DNA of 64,000 nt from Jiella marina. GTDB lineage: Bacteria; Pseudomonadota; Alphaproteobacteria; Rhizobiales; Rhizobiaceae. The DNA lies in contig NZ_JAKQZG010000002.1 in assembly GCF_024359545.1 (NCBI RefSeq), positions 124,001 to 188,000 on the forward strand, written 5' to 3'. How positions within the stretch are numbered: the stretch's first letter is position 1; every line of letters starts with the position of its first letter. A model generated the notes under the pieces. That model was not told the DNA's origin. It worked only from the letters and a program-made list of their open reading frames with translations, and searched no databases. Below, in pieces: positions 15,591-27,108 of this stretch. The position numbers were made by a program, and so were the translations under genes.

Positions 15591-18575
15591 TCAGCCGAGC
15601 GCGTCTTCGAGGAAGTCCGCGAGCTGCTTCAGATGGTTCGCCATCGTTCCGGCGGCCGGCGATGCGGCGGCCTGGCGGCCCGTATAGCGAACCCTTCGTT
15701 TCTCCGCCCCGATATGGTCCAGAACCCATTCGAGATAAGGGTCGATGAAGGACCAGGAGCCCATATTCTTCGGCTCTTCCTGGCACCAGACCATCTCTGC
15801 CTGCTTGAAACGCGAGAGTTCCTGGATGAGGGCCTTGGCCGGGAACGGGTAGAGCTGTTCGAGGCGCAGGAGGTAGACGTCGTCGATGCCGCGCTTCTCG
15901 CGCTCCTCGTAAAGGTCGTAATAGACCTTGCCCGAGCACATGACGACGCGGCGGATATTGTCGTCGGAAACGAGCTTGGTCTCTGCGTCCTTGTTGGTCT
16001 CGGCATCGTCCCAGAGCAGGCGATGGAAACTGGTCTCGCCCGCCATCTCCGTCAGCTTCGAAACCGCCCGCTTGTGGCGCAGCAGCGATTTCGGCGTCAT
16101 CAAGATGAGCGGCTTGCGGAATTCGCGCTTCAGCTGACGGCGCAGGATGTGGAAATAGTTCGCCGGCGTCGTGCAGTTGGCGACCTGCATGTTGTCTTCC
16201 GCACACATCTGCAGGAAGCGCTCGAGCCGTGCCGAAGAGTGTTCCGGCCCCTGCCCTTCGTAGCCATGGGGCAGAAGCAGAACGAGGCCTGACATGCGCA
16301 GCCATTTGCGTTCGCCCGACGAGATGAACTGGTCGATCACGACCTGGGCGCCGTTGGCGAAATCGCCGAACTGGGCTTCCCAGAGGGTCAGGGCGTTCGG
16401 CTCGGCGAGCGAATAACCGTATTCGTAGCCGAGCACCGCTTCTTCCGAGAGCATCGAGTTGATGACCTCGTAGACCGCCTGGCCCTTGGCGAGATTTGCG
16501 AGCGGAATGTAGCGGCTCTCGTCTTCCTGATCGTAGAGCACCGAATGGCGCTGGGAGAAGGTGCCGCGCTCGACGTCCTGGCCTGACAGGCGCACCGGAT
16601 GGCCCTCGGTCACCAGCGTGCCGAAGGCGAGCGCCTCGGCCGTCGCCCAGTCGATTCCTTCGCCGCTGTCGATGATCTTGGCGCGATTGTCGAGGAAGCG
16701 CTTCACCGTGCGATGGGCGTTGAAACTCTCCGGCACGACCGCGAGCTTCGAGCCGATATCCTTCAAGGTCTTGAGCGGCACGCCGGTGATGCCACGCCGT
16801 GGCTCGGTCTCTTCTTCGGCCTTGCGCAGCCCGGTCCAGGCGCCGTCGAGCCAGTCGGCCTTGTTCGGCAGGTAGCTCTGGCCGGCCTCGAACTCCTCCT
16901 CCAGCGTCTTGCGCCAGTCCGCCTTGCGGCTTTCGATCTCCTCCTCGGAGATCAGACCCTCCGCGACGAGCTTCTTGGAGTAGATCTCCAGGCTCGTCGG
17001 ATGGTTGCGGATGGTCTTGTACATGATCGGCTGGGTGAAGGCCGGCTCGTCACCCTCATTGTGGCCGAACCGCCGGTAGCAGAACATGTCGATGACCACC
17101 GGCTTGTGGAACTTCATGCGAAATTCCGTCGCCACCTTGGCCGCATAAACGACCGCTTCCGGATCGTCGCCATTGACGTGGAAGATCGGCGCCTCGACCG
17201 TCTTCGCCACGTCGGAGGGGTAGGGCGAGGAGCGCGAGAAGCGCGGATTGGTGGTGAAGCCGATCTGGTTGTTGATGATGAAGTGCAGCGAGCCGGCGAC
17301 ACGGTGACCGCGCAGCGCCGACAGGCCGAAGCATTCTGCCACCACGCCCTGCCCGGCGAAGGCCGCATCGCCATGGATCAGGAGGGGCAGTATCTGCGAG
17401 CGCTGATCGAGCGGCACGATATCGGAGCGCGAGCGCCCGGCGATCTGGTCCTGCTTGGCGCGGGCCTTGCCCATCACCACCGGATCGACGATCTCGAGAT
17501 GCGACGGGTTGGCCGTCAGCGACAGATGCACGTTGTTCTGATCGAATTCGCGGTCGGAGGAGGCGCCGAGGTGATATTTCACGTCGCCGGAGCCTTCCAC
17601 GTCGTCGGGCTTGAACGAGCCGCCCTTGAACTCGTGGAAGATCGCCCGATGCGGCTTGCCCATCACCTGAGCGAGAACGTTCAACCGGCCGCGATGGGCC
17701 ATGCCGAAGACGATCTCCTTGAGGCCCATCTGGCCGCCACGCTTGATAATCTGCTCGAGCGCCGGGATCAGCGCTTCGCCGCCGTCGAGGCCGAAGCGCT
17801 TGGTGCCCTTGTACTTGACGTCGATGAACTTCTCGAAGCCTTCCGCCTCGATCAGCTTGTTGAGGATCGCGCGCTTGCCCTCATTGGTGAAGGCGACACC
17901 CTTGTCCGGACCTTCGATGCGCTCCTGCAGCCAGGCCTTTTCGGCCGGGTTCGAGATGTGCAGGAACTCGATTCCCATGGTCGAGCAATAGGTGCGCGTC
18001 AGAATGTCAACGATCTGGCGGATCGTCGCGAACTCGAGCCCGAGCACATTATCGATATAGATCTTGCGGTCGTAGTCCGCCTCGGTGAAGCCGTAAGCCT
18101 TGGGCGACAATTCGTTGTAGTCGTCGTCGGCGGGCTTGGCGATACCGAGCGGATCGAGCTGGGCGTGCAGATGGCCGCGCACGCGGTAGGCGCGGATCAG
18201 CATCAGCGCGCGGACGGAATCGCGGGTCGCCTGGTTCAGCGCTTCCTGCGAGAGCTCGGCGCCCTGCTTCTGCGCCTTTTCCTTGACCTTGGTCTCGATG
18301 CGCGCTTCGACCGGCCCCCAATTGCCGTCGAGCGCCGAGACCAGTTCGCCGTTCAGCGGGATCGGCCAGTTCTGCCGCTCCCAGGACGGGCCGCTGGCAT
18401 TCTTCCGAACGTCATCCTTCGCGTCGCCCAACTCCTGGAAGAAGTCGCCCCATTCGGAACCGACCGAAGACGGATCCTCCTCGTAGCGGGCGTAGAGCTC
18501 CTCAATATAGTCGGCATTGCCGCCATAGAGGAAGGAGGTGAGGGCGAGAGACTGGTTCGCTTCGCTGCGTGCCAT
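15591..18575 (-). CDS. sucA: 2-oxoglutarate dehydrogenase E1
   Basis: A 994-aa thiamine diphosphate-dependent decarboxylase that starts the 2-oxoglutarate dehydrogenase reaction. The N-terminus (SFLYGGNADYIEELYARYEE) is the E2-docking segment of SucA proteins. Motifs include GMAHRGRLNVLAQVMGKP, HLGASSDREF, HGDAAFAGQGVVAECFGLS for thiamine diphosphate/Mg binding, and the transketolase-like C-terminal domain (LLPHGYEGQGPEHSSARLER). Length matches the family. It is preceded by a 182-nt gap after sucD that contains a hairpin, and followed by sucB. Confidence 0.97.
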   Translation of the reverse strand: MARSEANQSLALTSFLYGGNADYIEELYARYEEDPSSVGSEWGDFFQELGDAKDDVRKNASGPSWERQNWPIPLNGELVSALDGNWGPVEARIETKVKEKAQKQGAELSQEALNQATRDSVRALMLIRAYRVRGHLHAQLDPLGIAKPADDDYNELSPKAYGFTEADYDRKIYIDNVLGLEFATIRQIVDILTRTYCSTMGIEFLHISNPAEKAWLQERIEGPDKGVAFTNEGKRAILNKLIEAEGFEKFIDVKYKGTKRFGLDGGEALIPALEQIIKRGGQMGLKEIVFGMAHRGRLNVLAQVMGKPHRAIFHEFKGGSFKPDDVEGSGDVKYHLGASSDREFDQNNVHLSLTANPSHLEIVDPVVMGKARAKQDQIAGRSRSDIVPLDQRSQILPLLIHGDAAFAGQGVVAECFGLSALRGHRVAGSLHFIINNQIGFTTNPRFSRSSPYPSDVAKTVEAPIFHVNGDDPEAVVYAAKVATEFRMKFHKPVVIDMFCYRRFGHNEGDEPAFTQPIMYKTIRNHPTSLEIYSKKLVAEGLISEEEIESRKADWRKTLEEEFEAGQSYLPNKADWLDGAWTGLRKAEEETEPRRGITGVPLKTLKDIGSKLAVVPESFNAHRTVKRFLDNRAKIIDSGEGIDWATAEALAFGTLVTEGHPVRLSGQDVERGTFSQRHSVLYDQEDESRYIPLANLAKGQAVYEVINSMLSEEAVLGYEYGYSLAEPNALTLWEAQFGDFANGAQVVIDQFISSGERKWLRMSGLVLLLPHGYEGQGPEHSSARLERFLQMCAEDNMQVANCTTPANYFHILRRQLKREFRKPLILMTPKSLLRHKRAVSKLTEMAGETSFHRLLWDDAETNKDAETKLVSDDNIRRVVMCSGKVYYDLYEEREKRGIDDVYLLRLEQLYPFPAKALIQELSRFKQAEMVWCQEEPKNMGSWSFIDPYLEWVLDHIGAEKRRVRYTGRQAAASPAAGTMANHLKQLADFLEDALG

Positions 18576-18725
18576 GTGAAGATCGCGGCGCGGGAGCCGG
18601 CGCCGCCTCCTATCGAAAATTCTTCGACCGACCGGGCGAATCCCAAGAGCCGGTTACAAAACGCCGTGGCCTTTCGGCCCCGAAAACGGCCCTGCCAAGG
18701 CCAGAATATGGCAAGAACGGGAACG

Positions 18726-18747
18726 GGACCCGCCAAACCGCGGGTCC
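18726..18747 (-). other. Hairpin in sucD-sucA gap
   Basis: Inverted repeat GGACCCG / CGGGTCC with an 8-nt loop, starting 11 nt after the sucD stop. On the transcript it is followed by a weakly T-rich stretch (CGTTCCCGTTCTTG) rather than a proper U tract. It could be an intra-operon processing or attenuation element. Confidence 0.35.
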
Positions 18748-18757
18748 AGTTACACGC

Positions 18758-19669
<912 letters not shown>

Positions 19670-19686
19670 GGTGTTAGCCTTTACGA

Positions 19687-20106
19687 TTACGCCAGAAAGT
19701 CTTCGATGAAGGGATTGCAGACCCGGACGTCGCCGTATGTCTGACCGTGGTTCAGGTCCTCGCTGTAGACAAGGTCGAGCCCGGCCCGCGCGGCCGCTAC
19801 GATGATCAGTCCGTCCCAGTGAGAGATATCGTGGCGATGCGCCGTCTGAAGCGCTTCGATCACATCCGAAGGCGCCAGTGCCACGACGTCATCGTCCTGA
19901 AGCGTCCGGACCCATTGCATCGCCGCGTCCGCTCCGTAGGCCAGCTTCCTGCGGAGGACGCTATAGAGCTCCAGCATGACCTGCGTCGACGTGACGATCT
20001 GCCGGATCTGCATCAGACGCCGCGCCGCGTCCCGCTTTACAGGGTCGGGCGAAGCGGTATCGGCGGCATAGACGATGATATTCGTGTCAAAGAAGGCCGC
20101 GCTCAC
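19687..20106 (-). CDS. PIN-domain (VapC-like) toxin
   Basis: A 139-aa PIN domain protein, a predicted metal-dependent ribonuclease. Acidic active-site residues visible by pattern are Asp7 ([12 protein letters not shown]), Glu46 ([10 protein letters not shown]), Asp98 ([16 protein letters not shown]) and Asp117 (SEDLNHG). It overlaps the upstream antitoxin gene by 20 nt, the standard arrangement of VapBC-type toxin-antitoxin loci. It is wedged between sucC and sucD on the same strand. All catalytic positions appear intact, so the toxin is probably functional. Confidence 0.87.
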   Translation of the reverse strand: MSAAFFDTNIIVYAADTASPDPVKRDAARRLMQIRQIVTSTQVMLELYSVLRRKLAYGADAAMQWVRTLQDDDVVALAPSDVIEALQTAHRHDISHWDGLIIVAAARAGLDLVYSEDLNHGQTYGDVRVCNPFIEDFLA

Positions 20107-20371
20107 GCATCACCTCCTCGTAGAAGAGTTCCCTGTCGAACAGCGGCTCGCCTTCAGTCAGGCGCGGCGTGCGCCGCTCGGCATTGTTGTCCGCCGTCTC
20201 GAACACTCGGCTCCACGCTTCAGCACGGCTCGACTGCGTCGCCTCGCGCTTGACCTCCCTCTCGAGAAAATCGCGCACCATCGCATTGACGCTCGTCCGC
20301 TTCATCGCGGCGAGCACGCGCACCTTGTCGAGAAGATCTTCGTCGATGGCGAGGGTGATGTTCTTTGCCAT
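20087..20371 (-). CDS. Ribbon-helix-helix antitoxin of the PIN toxin
   Basis: A 94-aa protein starting [20 protein letters not shown], a CopG/RHH-type DNA-binding N-terminus (beta strand then two helices), with a charged C-terminal tail ([19 protein letters not shown]) that would wrap the toxin. The frame is open five codons further upstream; the ATG at 20371 gives the family-like N-terminus. A 13-bp inverted repeat lies 11 bp upstream of the start, consistent with autoregulation by the antitoxin. Confidence 0.83.
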   Translation of the reverse strand: MAKNITLAIDEDLLDKVRVLAAMKRTSVNAMVRDFLEREVKREATQSSRAEAWSRVFETADNNAERRTPRLTEGEPLFDRELFYEEVMRERGLL

Positions 20372-20381
20372 GGGCAATCTC

Positions 20382-20414
20382 AACACGGGTTATGCGTTAC
20401 ACATAATCCGTGTT
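20382..20414. promoter_or_regulatory. Probable toxin-antitoxin operator (inverted repeat)
   Basis: Arms AACACGGGTTATG (20382-20394) and CATAATCCGTGTT (20402-20414) are inverted repeats with 12 of 13 positions paired and a 7-bp spacer. The repeat lies immediately upstream of the antitoxin start and 17 bp after the sucC stop. RHH antitoxins normally bind such repeats with their toxin to repress their own operon. The locus may therefore have its own promoter within the suc operon. Confidence 0.65.
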
Positions 20415-20431
20415 GAACGTCCCTGCAATCT

Positions 20432-21622
20432 TCATCCTACCGCCGCGACGATCTTCTTCGCCGCGTCGTCGAGATCGTCCGCCGACGTGATGTCGAGGCC
20501 GCTCTCGTTCAGGATCGCCTTGCCCTTGTCGACGTTGGTGCCTTCCAAGCGCACGACCAACGGAACCTTGAGGCCGACCTCCTTCACCGCCGCGACCACG
20601 CCTTCGGCGATGACGTCGCAGCGCATGATGCCGCCGAAGATGTTGACGAGAATGCCCTTCACGTTCGGGTCGGCGGTGATGATCTTGAAGGCCGCAGTGA
20701 CCTTTTCCTTCGACGCGCCGCCGCCGACGTCCAGGAAGTTCGCCGGCTCCTTGCCGTAGAGCTTGATGATGTCCATTGTTGCCATGGCGAGGCCCGCGCC
20801 GTTTACCATGCAGCCGATGTCGCCATCGAGCGCCACATAGGCGAGGTCGTATTTCGACGCCTCGATCTCCTTGGCGTCCTCCTCGGTCTCGTCCCGCAGC
20901 GCCTTGATGTCGTCGTGGCGGAAAAGGGCGTTGTTGTCGAAGGAGACCTTGGCGTCGAGAACGCGTAGATGCCCGTCCTTCATGACGATCAGCGGATTGA
21001 TCTCCAGAAGGCTCATGTCCTTTTCGAGGAAGGCCTTGTAGAGGATCGGGAAGAGCTGCATACCGTCCACCTTCGCCGCCCCGCCGAGCTTCAGCGCCGT
21101 GCAGAGCTTTTCGGCGTCGCCGGCGGTGACGCCGGTCTGAGGGTTGATTGGCAGGGTGAGGATCTTTTCGGGCGCCTCGGCGGCTACCGTCTCGATGTCC
21201 ATGCCGCCCTCGGTGGAGGCCACGAAGGCGATCTGGCCGACGGTGCGATCGACAAGGAGAGAGAGATAGAGCTCCCGGTCGATGTCGGCGCCGTCCTCGA
21301 TATAGAGGCGGTTCACCTGCTTGCCGGCGTCACCCGTCTGCTTAGTGACCAGCGTGTTGCCCAGCATTTCACGGGCGTTCTCGACGACCTCCTCGATAGA
21401 CTTCGCCAGCCGCACACCACCCTTGGAATCGGGGCCGAGCTCCTTGAACTTGCCCTTGCCGCGCCCGCCGGCATGGATCTGGCTCTTGACGACATAGAGC
21501 GGTCCGGGAAGCTGCTTCGCCGCGGCTTCCGCCTCATCGGCCGACGTGATCGCGACGCCCTCGGCGACCGGCGCGCCATAGCCCTTCAGGACTTCCTTGG
21601 CCTGATATTCGTGGATGTTCAC
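20432..21622 (-). CDS. sucC: Succinyl-CoA synthetase beta subunit
   Basis: A 396-aa ATP-grasp subunit of succinate-CoA ligase. The N-terminus [19 protein letters not shown] and the segments [24 protein letters not shown] and [16 protein letters not shown] are diagnostic. The C-terminal part includes [17 protein letters not shown]. Length matches the family. It follows a small secreted-protein gene by 28 nt and precedes the toxin-antitoxin insert. Confidence 0.97.
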   Translation of the reverse strand: MNIHEYQAKEVLKGYGAPVAEGVAITSADEAEAAAKQLPGPLYVVKSQIHAGGRGKGKFKELGPDSKGGVRLAKSIEEVVENAREMLGNTLVTKQTGDAGKQVNRLYIEDGADIDRELYLSLLVDRTVGQIAFVASTEGGMDIETVAAEAPEKILTLPINPQTGVTAGDAEKLCTALKLGGAAKVDGMQLFPILYKAFLEKDMSLLEINPLIVMKDGHLRVLDAKVSFDNNALFRHDDIKALRDETEEDAKEIEASKYDLAYVALDGDIGCMVNGAGLAMATMDIIKLYGKEPANFLDVGGGASKEKVTAAFKIITADPNVKGILVNIFGGIMRCDVIAEGVVAAVKEVGLKVPLVVRLEGTNVDKGKAILNESGLDITSADDLDDAAKKIVAAVG

Positions 21623-21650
21623 GCGTCGTGCTCCTGTTCGCAGAGAATGG

Positions 21651-22151
21651 TCATGACGGCAGGCATGGCGCGAGAAACTCGCGCATCACCGCTGCCGATC
21701 CGGAAAGTGAAATGGTGTAAGGCGCCGCGCCTGTCTTGGCCGGCGGAAAGACTGTGAGTGTCTGTCCGCGCATCAAGGCTCCGACGAGCGGGTCGCCTCC
21801 ATGGACTGGCAGCGAAGGAAAATGCGCCGCGCCTTCGGCACCATAGATCGCGTTCGCCACCTGCCTGAACTCCGCACCGTCGACTTCCAGACGAACATGG
21901 GGATCGGCCAGAAAATCGGGCGGAAGATCGAAGCGGAAGTCGATGGTCAGGGACCGATCCCGGCCAGGGCAGGTGATGGTCAAAGGCGTCGCGTCCGTCT
22001 CCGGAATGCCGAATGACGCCGAACCGCGTCCGTCATAGCGGTAACCGTGCCAGATGAGGCCCTCCTGGGCCATGGCACTCGCGAGCGAGGCCGCGAGGCC
22101 GATGGCAAGGATGGCCGGTCGAACCAGCCTTGAGACGACGGACGCCGGCAT
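21651..22151 (-). CDS. Secreted protein of unknown function
   Basis: A 166-aa protein with an N-terminal signal peptide ([18 protein letters not shown], cleavage probably before EGLIWHG near residue 30). The mature part is rich in beta-prone segments ([38 protein letters not shown]) and has two Cys. I do not recognise a family. It lies 6 nt after mdh and 28 nt before sucC, so it appears to be co-transcribed with TCA genes although it is probably periplasmic. Confidence 0.7.
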   Translation of the reverse strand: MPASVVSRLVRPAILAIGLAASLASAMAQEGLIWHGYRYDGRGSASFGIPETDATPLTITCPGRDRSLTIDFRFDLPPDFLADPHVRLEVDGAEFRQVANAIYGAEGAAHFPSLPVHGGDPLVGALMRGQTLTVFPPAKTGAAPYTISLSGSAAVMREFLAPCLPS

Positions 22152-22157
22152 GGCTCG

Positions 22158-23509
<1,352 letters not shown>

Positions 23510-23920
23510 TCAGCGCACCGGCCGGGCCGCGTTCCGACGGTTCTTCTGCCGGGCGGCCGCGGTTTCGCTGACGGCTTCCAGCGCATCGAGCACGCGTTGG
23601 ACTTCCTGCCGATCTAGGATGGCGATCGTCTCCGCCAAGCGGTTGGCGAGAAGCGTTGCCTCCGGGCCAAGGCCCGCCGTCTCCACGGTCACCCGCGGAT
23701 GCGACAATTCGGCCAGCCGTTCGAGCTCCTCCGCATCGTCCCAGATGACGTTCAGATAGCCGATGATCCGCTGCAGGAGATCCCATGTCGGGCGACTGCG
23801 GCGGCCATGCTCCAGCGCCGACAGATAGGCCGACGAGATGTTGAGAGCCCTTGCCATCTGCTGCTGGGTGATGCCGCGCTCGCGCCGTAGCGCCCGGATC
23901 TTCTCGCCGAACGGGGTCAT
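23510..23920 (-). CDS. XRE-family transcriptional regulator
   Basis: A 136-aa protein with an N-terminal Cro/C1-type helix-turn-helix (RRERGITQQQMARALNISSA followed by YLSALEHGRRSRPTWDLLQR, residues ~12-50). The rest is a helical region with a low-complexity basic tail. Its start overlaps the Smr gene stop by 4 nt (ATGA), so it is the third gene of an mltA-smr-xre unit. Its target is unknown. Confidence 0.88.
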   Translation of the reverse strand: MTPFGEKIRALRRERGITQQQMARALNISSAYLSALEHGRRSRPTWDLLQRIIGYLNVIWDDAEELERLAELSHPRVTVETAGLGPEATLLANRLAETIAILDRQEVQRVLDALEAVSETAAARQKNRRNAARPVR

Positions 23921-24474
23921 TTCAGGCGCCGCACCCGGACATAGAGCGCCCCGTCACCACCATGCCGGCGCTCGGCGGCCTCAAAACCGGCCACGAAGGA
24001 CCGGAAGGCCGGCCCCGCGAACCATTGCGGCACGACCCGTCGCAGGATGCCGCGCGCGCCATCCGGCGAACCGCGGCCGGTGATCACGAGAACGTGGCGC
24101 ATCCCCATCGCCTGGGCCTGGGCGAGGAACCGGGCGAGCGCGCCGTGGGCGGCGGTCTGGGTCATCTCGTGCAGGTCGATCCGCGCGTCGATTTCGACCC
24201 GGCCCTTGGCGAGCTTGCGCCGCAACGGCCGCTCGATCGGGTGCTGGCTCAGACGCTTCGGCGGCTGAGCCTCCCGGCCCGGCAGTCCGGCGGGACGTGT
24301 CGTCCACGGTTGCGGGGGCGAATTGGCGGAAGCCGCGTCACTCGCCGGTGCGCCATTCACCCTGGGCTTGGCCTCGGGCTCCGGCATGGCGCGGCCCTTG
24401 AGCGGCACTGTCTGGCGGGCAACGCTTGCCCAGAGCCGCTTGTCTTCTTCGCTCAGCCCCCGCTTGCGTCTCAT
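23917..24474 (-). CDS. Smr/MutS2 C-terminal domain protein
   Basis: A 185-aa protein with a disordered Pro/Ala-rich N-terminal half and a C-terminal Smr domain starting at ARIDLHEMTQTAAHGALARF, with HVLVITGRGSPDGARG as the conserved glycine motif. Smr domains are nicking endonucleases or RNA-binding modules. The N-terminus MRRKRGLSEEDKRLWASVAR is typical of stand-alone alphaproteobacterial Smr proteins. ATGA overlaps join it to both mltA upstream and the XRE gene downstream. Confidence 0.88.
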   Translation of the reverse strand: MRRKRGLSEEDKRLWASVARQTVPLKGRAMPEPEAKPRVNGAPASDAASANSPPQPWTTRPAGLPGREAQPPKRLSQHPIERPLRRKLAKGRVEIDARIDLHEMTQTAAHGALARFLAQAQAMGMRHVLVITGRGSPDGARGILRRVVPQWFAGPAFRSFVAGFEAAERRHGGDGALYVRVRRLK

Positions 24475-25568
24475 GGGACGAGGTCCCGGGCAAGCTCCGG
24501 CGGAACCAGAACGGTAAAGTCGGCCGCGTGGCGAATTCGACCGGCGATCGCTCCGGCCTCATCCCCAGAGCCAACGAAAATATCGGCCCGGCGCGGGCCG
24601 AGGATCGCCGAGCCCGTATCCTGGGCGATCATCAAGCGGCGAAACGGCTGGCCGTCGATCGCCAATTCTCTGGCCGCAATGAAATAGGGAAGGCCGTATG
24701 TGGCCAGCTCGCGATCGACCGCGATCGAGGCCAGCGGCGTCAGAGGAACCTTGGCCGCGCCGACGGGGCCAAGCTCGGGGTCGATCACCGACCGGTCGTG
24801 GAAGAAGATGAAGGACCGGTTGCGGTGCAAGATCTCGTCCTGCCGGTCCGGATGGGCGGCAAGCCACGAGCGAATGCCCTGCATGTCGGCCTCGCCAAGG
24901 GTGAGTTCGCCTGCCTCGACCAGGCTGCGGCCGATCGCCGTGAAGGGATGGCCCGATTTCGCGGCATAGCCGACGCGCCGATGGCTGCCGTCCTGCATGA
25001 CCAGCCGCGCAGAGCCCTGAATGTGGATGAAAAAGGCGTCGACCCTGTCGGCAAGCCAGACGATTTCGAGCCCACGCCCTTCGAGCGCGCCGGTCTCGAT
25101 CGCCGCGCGGTCGAAATATTCGGTCAACATGCCGCAATCCATCCGCCGCGCGAAGCGGTAGGAGGGGTCGAGCCCCGGCGGACGCGAGACGTCATCGACC
25201 TTCACGAGATCGTCGGGCGGACGATAGAGCGGGAAACGGAAACGATCGTCAGGCCTTGCGGAAGCTTCGACGACGGGCTCGTAATAGCCGGTAACGAAAC
25301 CGGTCTCGGTCCGGGAGGGCCGGATGCCGAGCGGCACGAAGCGGGTCTCGAAGAAGTCTCGCGCCTCGCTCGCGCTTGGGTCGCCGGCCGCGAGAGCCAC
25401 CTCAGCCGGATCGCGATACGCCGCAGCCCTCAGCCCCAGGGTTCCGGTCGGAAACGCTCCCTCGAGCAGGCGGCTGGCGCTGCGGCGAAACGCATCGAAG
25501 GCGAGACCATGATCGGCCTCGCCCCAGCCTTCGATCTCGGCAAAGCTTCGGCGGGAAAACTCGGCCAT
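24471..25568 (-). CDS. mltA: Membrane-bound lytic murein transglycosylase A
   Basis: A 365-aa MltA-family lytic transglycosylase that cleaves peptidoglycan glycan strands. It contains the MltA domain (TGYYEPVVEASARPDDRFRFPLYRPPDDLV, in two pieces) and a C-terminal 3D domain ending with DTGSAILGPRRADIFVGSGDEAG, which carries the catalytic Asp region. The ATG at 25568 (GGAG upstream) gives no obvious signal peptide, as in several alphaproteobacterial homologues; export should be checked. It follows the Tim44-like gene by 19 nt. Confidence 0.9.
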   Translation of the reverse strand: MAEFSRRSFAEIEGWGEADHGLAFDAFRRSASRLLEGAFPTGTLGLRAAAYRDPAEVALAAGDPSASEARDFFETRFVPLGIRPSRTETGFVTGYYEPVVEASARPDDRFRFPLYRPPDDLVKVDDVSRPPGLDPSYRFARRMDCGMLTEYFDRAAIETGALEGRGLEIVWLADRVDAFFIHIQGSARLVMQDGSHRRVGYAAKSGHPFTAIGRSLVEAGELTLGEADMQGIRSWLAAHPDRQDEILHRNRSFIFFHDRSVIDPELGPVGAAKVPLTPLASIAVDRELATYGLPYFIAARELAIDGQPFRRLMIAQDTGSAILGPRRADIFVGSGDEAGAIAGRIRHAADFTVLVPPELARDLVP

Positions 25569-25587
25569 GGCCCGCTCCGGCGAAGCG

Positions 25588-26292
25588 TCAGCTTTCGTCG
25601 GATTCCGTGCCGACCAGCTTCCAGTTCGGGTCACGCGACCGCAGATCGCGCGCGAAGACCCAGACGTCGCGCACTTCGACCACGGCTTCGGGATCGCCGT
25701 CGATCACCTCGCCCTCGGGACCCAGGGTCGCGCTGATCAGCTGCGAGACGAAGCGCACGGTGATCTGTGCCTCGCGATCCTTGACCTCGGCCGCGACGAT
25801 CTTCGCCTCGTCGATCCCGACGAAGGAGGAGTTCATCTTCTGGCCCTTGGCCTCGCGATCGGCAATCGCCGCCTCGAAATCGGCATAGACCTCGGGCGAC
25901 AGCAGATTCTTCAGCAGGCGCCGGTCACCGTCGGCGAAGCCGTTGACGATCATCTCGTAGGCGATCCGGGCGCCCTCGATGAAGCTGGTCGGGTCGAATT
26001 CAGAATCATTGTCGCGCAGCTTGCGCAGTTCGCTGTTGAGCGGACTGCCGGGGACGGCGATCTTGTCGACCTTCTCGTAGACGACGCGAGCGGGCAGGCC
26101 TTCGCCTTCCTCACGGCGCTGCGGCAACGTCACGACATTGCCGTTCGAGGCCGCTTCTTCCTGGGTGCGCTCGGTGCGCGAATAGGGATCGAAGGGAGGA
26201 CGCTCGTTGCCTGTCCGCCGCCCAAGCACATTGCGCAGCTGAAACAGGACGATCGCCGCGAGAACTATGAAGAAGATCGTCCCGAAACTCAT
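25588..26292 (-). CDS. Tim44/TimA-family inner-membrane protein
   Basis: A 234-aa protein with an N-terminal membrane anchor (MSFGTIFFIVLAAIVLFQLRNVLG) followed by a charged linker and a Tim44-like domain (residues ~90-230: SFIEGARIAYEMIVNGFADGD, LLSPEVYADFEAAI). Bacterial Tim44 homologues are envelope proteins of unclear role, related to the mitochondrial import-motor subunit. The chosen ATG starts directly at the anchor; the open frame extends 42 codons upstream. It is divergent from fxsA. Confidence 0.87.
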   Translation of the reverse strand: MSFGTIFFIVLAAIVLFQLRNVLGRRTGNERPPFDPYSRTERTQEEAASNGNVVTLPQRREEGEGLPARVVYEKVDKIAVPGSPLNSELRKLRDNDSEFDPTSFIEGARIAYEMIVNGFADGDRRLLKNLLSPEVYADFEAAIADREAKGQKMNSSFVGIDEAKIVAAEVKDREAQITVRFVSQLISATLGPEGEVIDGDPEAVVEVRDVWVFARDLRSRDPNWKLVGTESDES

Positions 26293-26475
26293 TGCGCGCT
26301 GCCACCTCGATTCCTTGGCCTTGAACGGCACACATATAGAGATCACGCGGCGCGCATTCAAATCATCGATCGCGATCCCTATGTGACACTTGCGCGTGGC
26401 GGGGCAGAACGACCGCAAATCTCCCGATACGCGGTCCCATCACGCAAGCTTGAGCACGGAAAGGAACGAATTTTC

Positions 26476-27027
26476 ATGCCTTTTGCACTCATTCCGTTCC
26501 TCCTTCTGGTGATTCCCGTTCTGGAAATCGCCGTCTTCATTCTGGTCGGCAATCTCATCGGCCTGTGGCCGACACTCGCTCTCGTGGTTGTGACGGCGAT
26601 CGGCGGCTCGATTCTCTTGAAGCAGCAGGGGATCGGGACTCTGAACCGCATCCAGTCGGAAATGGCGGCGGGTCGCGTTCCGGGCCGTGAACTGGTCGAC
26701 GGCGTGATGATCCTCGCCGCAGGCATCCTGCTCCTGACGCCCGGCCTCGTCACCGATGCGATCGGCTTTCTGCTCTTCGTCCCGGGCGTTCGCAGCACCA
26801 TTCGCCGGGTGCTCAGCCAGCGGATCGTCGTGATGACCTGCGACGGCACAGCCGAGCGCTGGCAAAGCCGGCGGCCGGGCGGCCCCAGCGGCGGCGAGAC
26901 CCGCCGGGGCGGACCGGACGTGGTCGATCTGTCCGGCGATGACTATCAGCGCCGTCCCGATCCCACCTCGCCCTGGCATGGCGACGAGCAGCAGGATGAG
27001 TCGCCGCCGAACAGGACGCTGCATTGA
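26476..27027 (+). CDS. fxsA: FxsA family membrane protein
   Basis: A 183-aa inner-membrane protein starting MPFALIPFLLLVIPVLEIAV, with further hydrophobic segments (LIGLWPTLALVVVTAIGGSI, ILAAGILLLTPGLVTDAIGF) that define FxsA. The ~65-residue C-terminal tail is hydrophilic, Arg/Gly/Asp-rich and cytoplasmic. AAGGAAC lies upstream of the ATG. In many Rhizobiales the next gene is secB; here about 3.2 kb of other genes intervenes. Confidence 0.88.
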   Translation: MPFALIPFLLLVIPVLEIAVFILVGNLIGLWPTLALVVVTAIGGSILLKQQGIGTLNRIQSEMAAGRVPGRELVDGVMILAAGILLLTPGLVTDAIGFLLFVPGVRSTIRRVLSQRIVVMTCDGTAERWQSRRPGGPSGGETRRGGPDVVDLSGDDYQRRPDPTSPWHGDEQQDESPPNRTLH

Positions 27028-27108
27028 CACCATGCTGAATCACGGGAGTGGCTGAAAGGTGCTGTGCGCGCTTCGACGGCGTGAGGATTCAACAACCCTA
27101 TGAAATTC

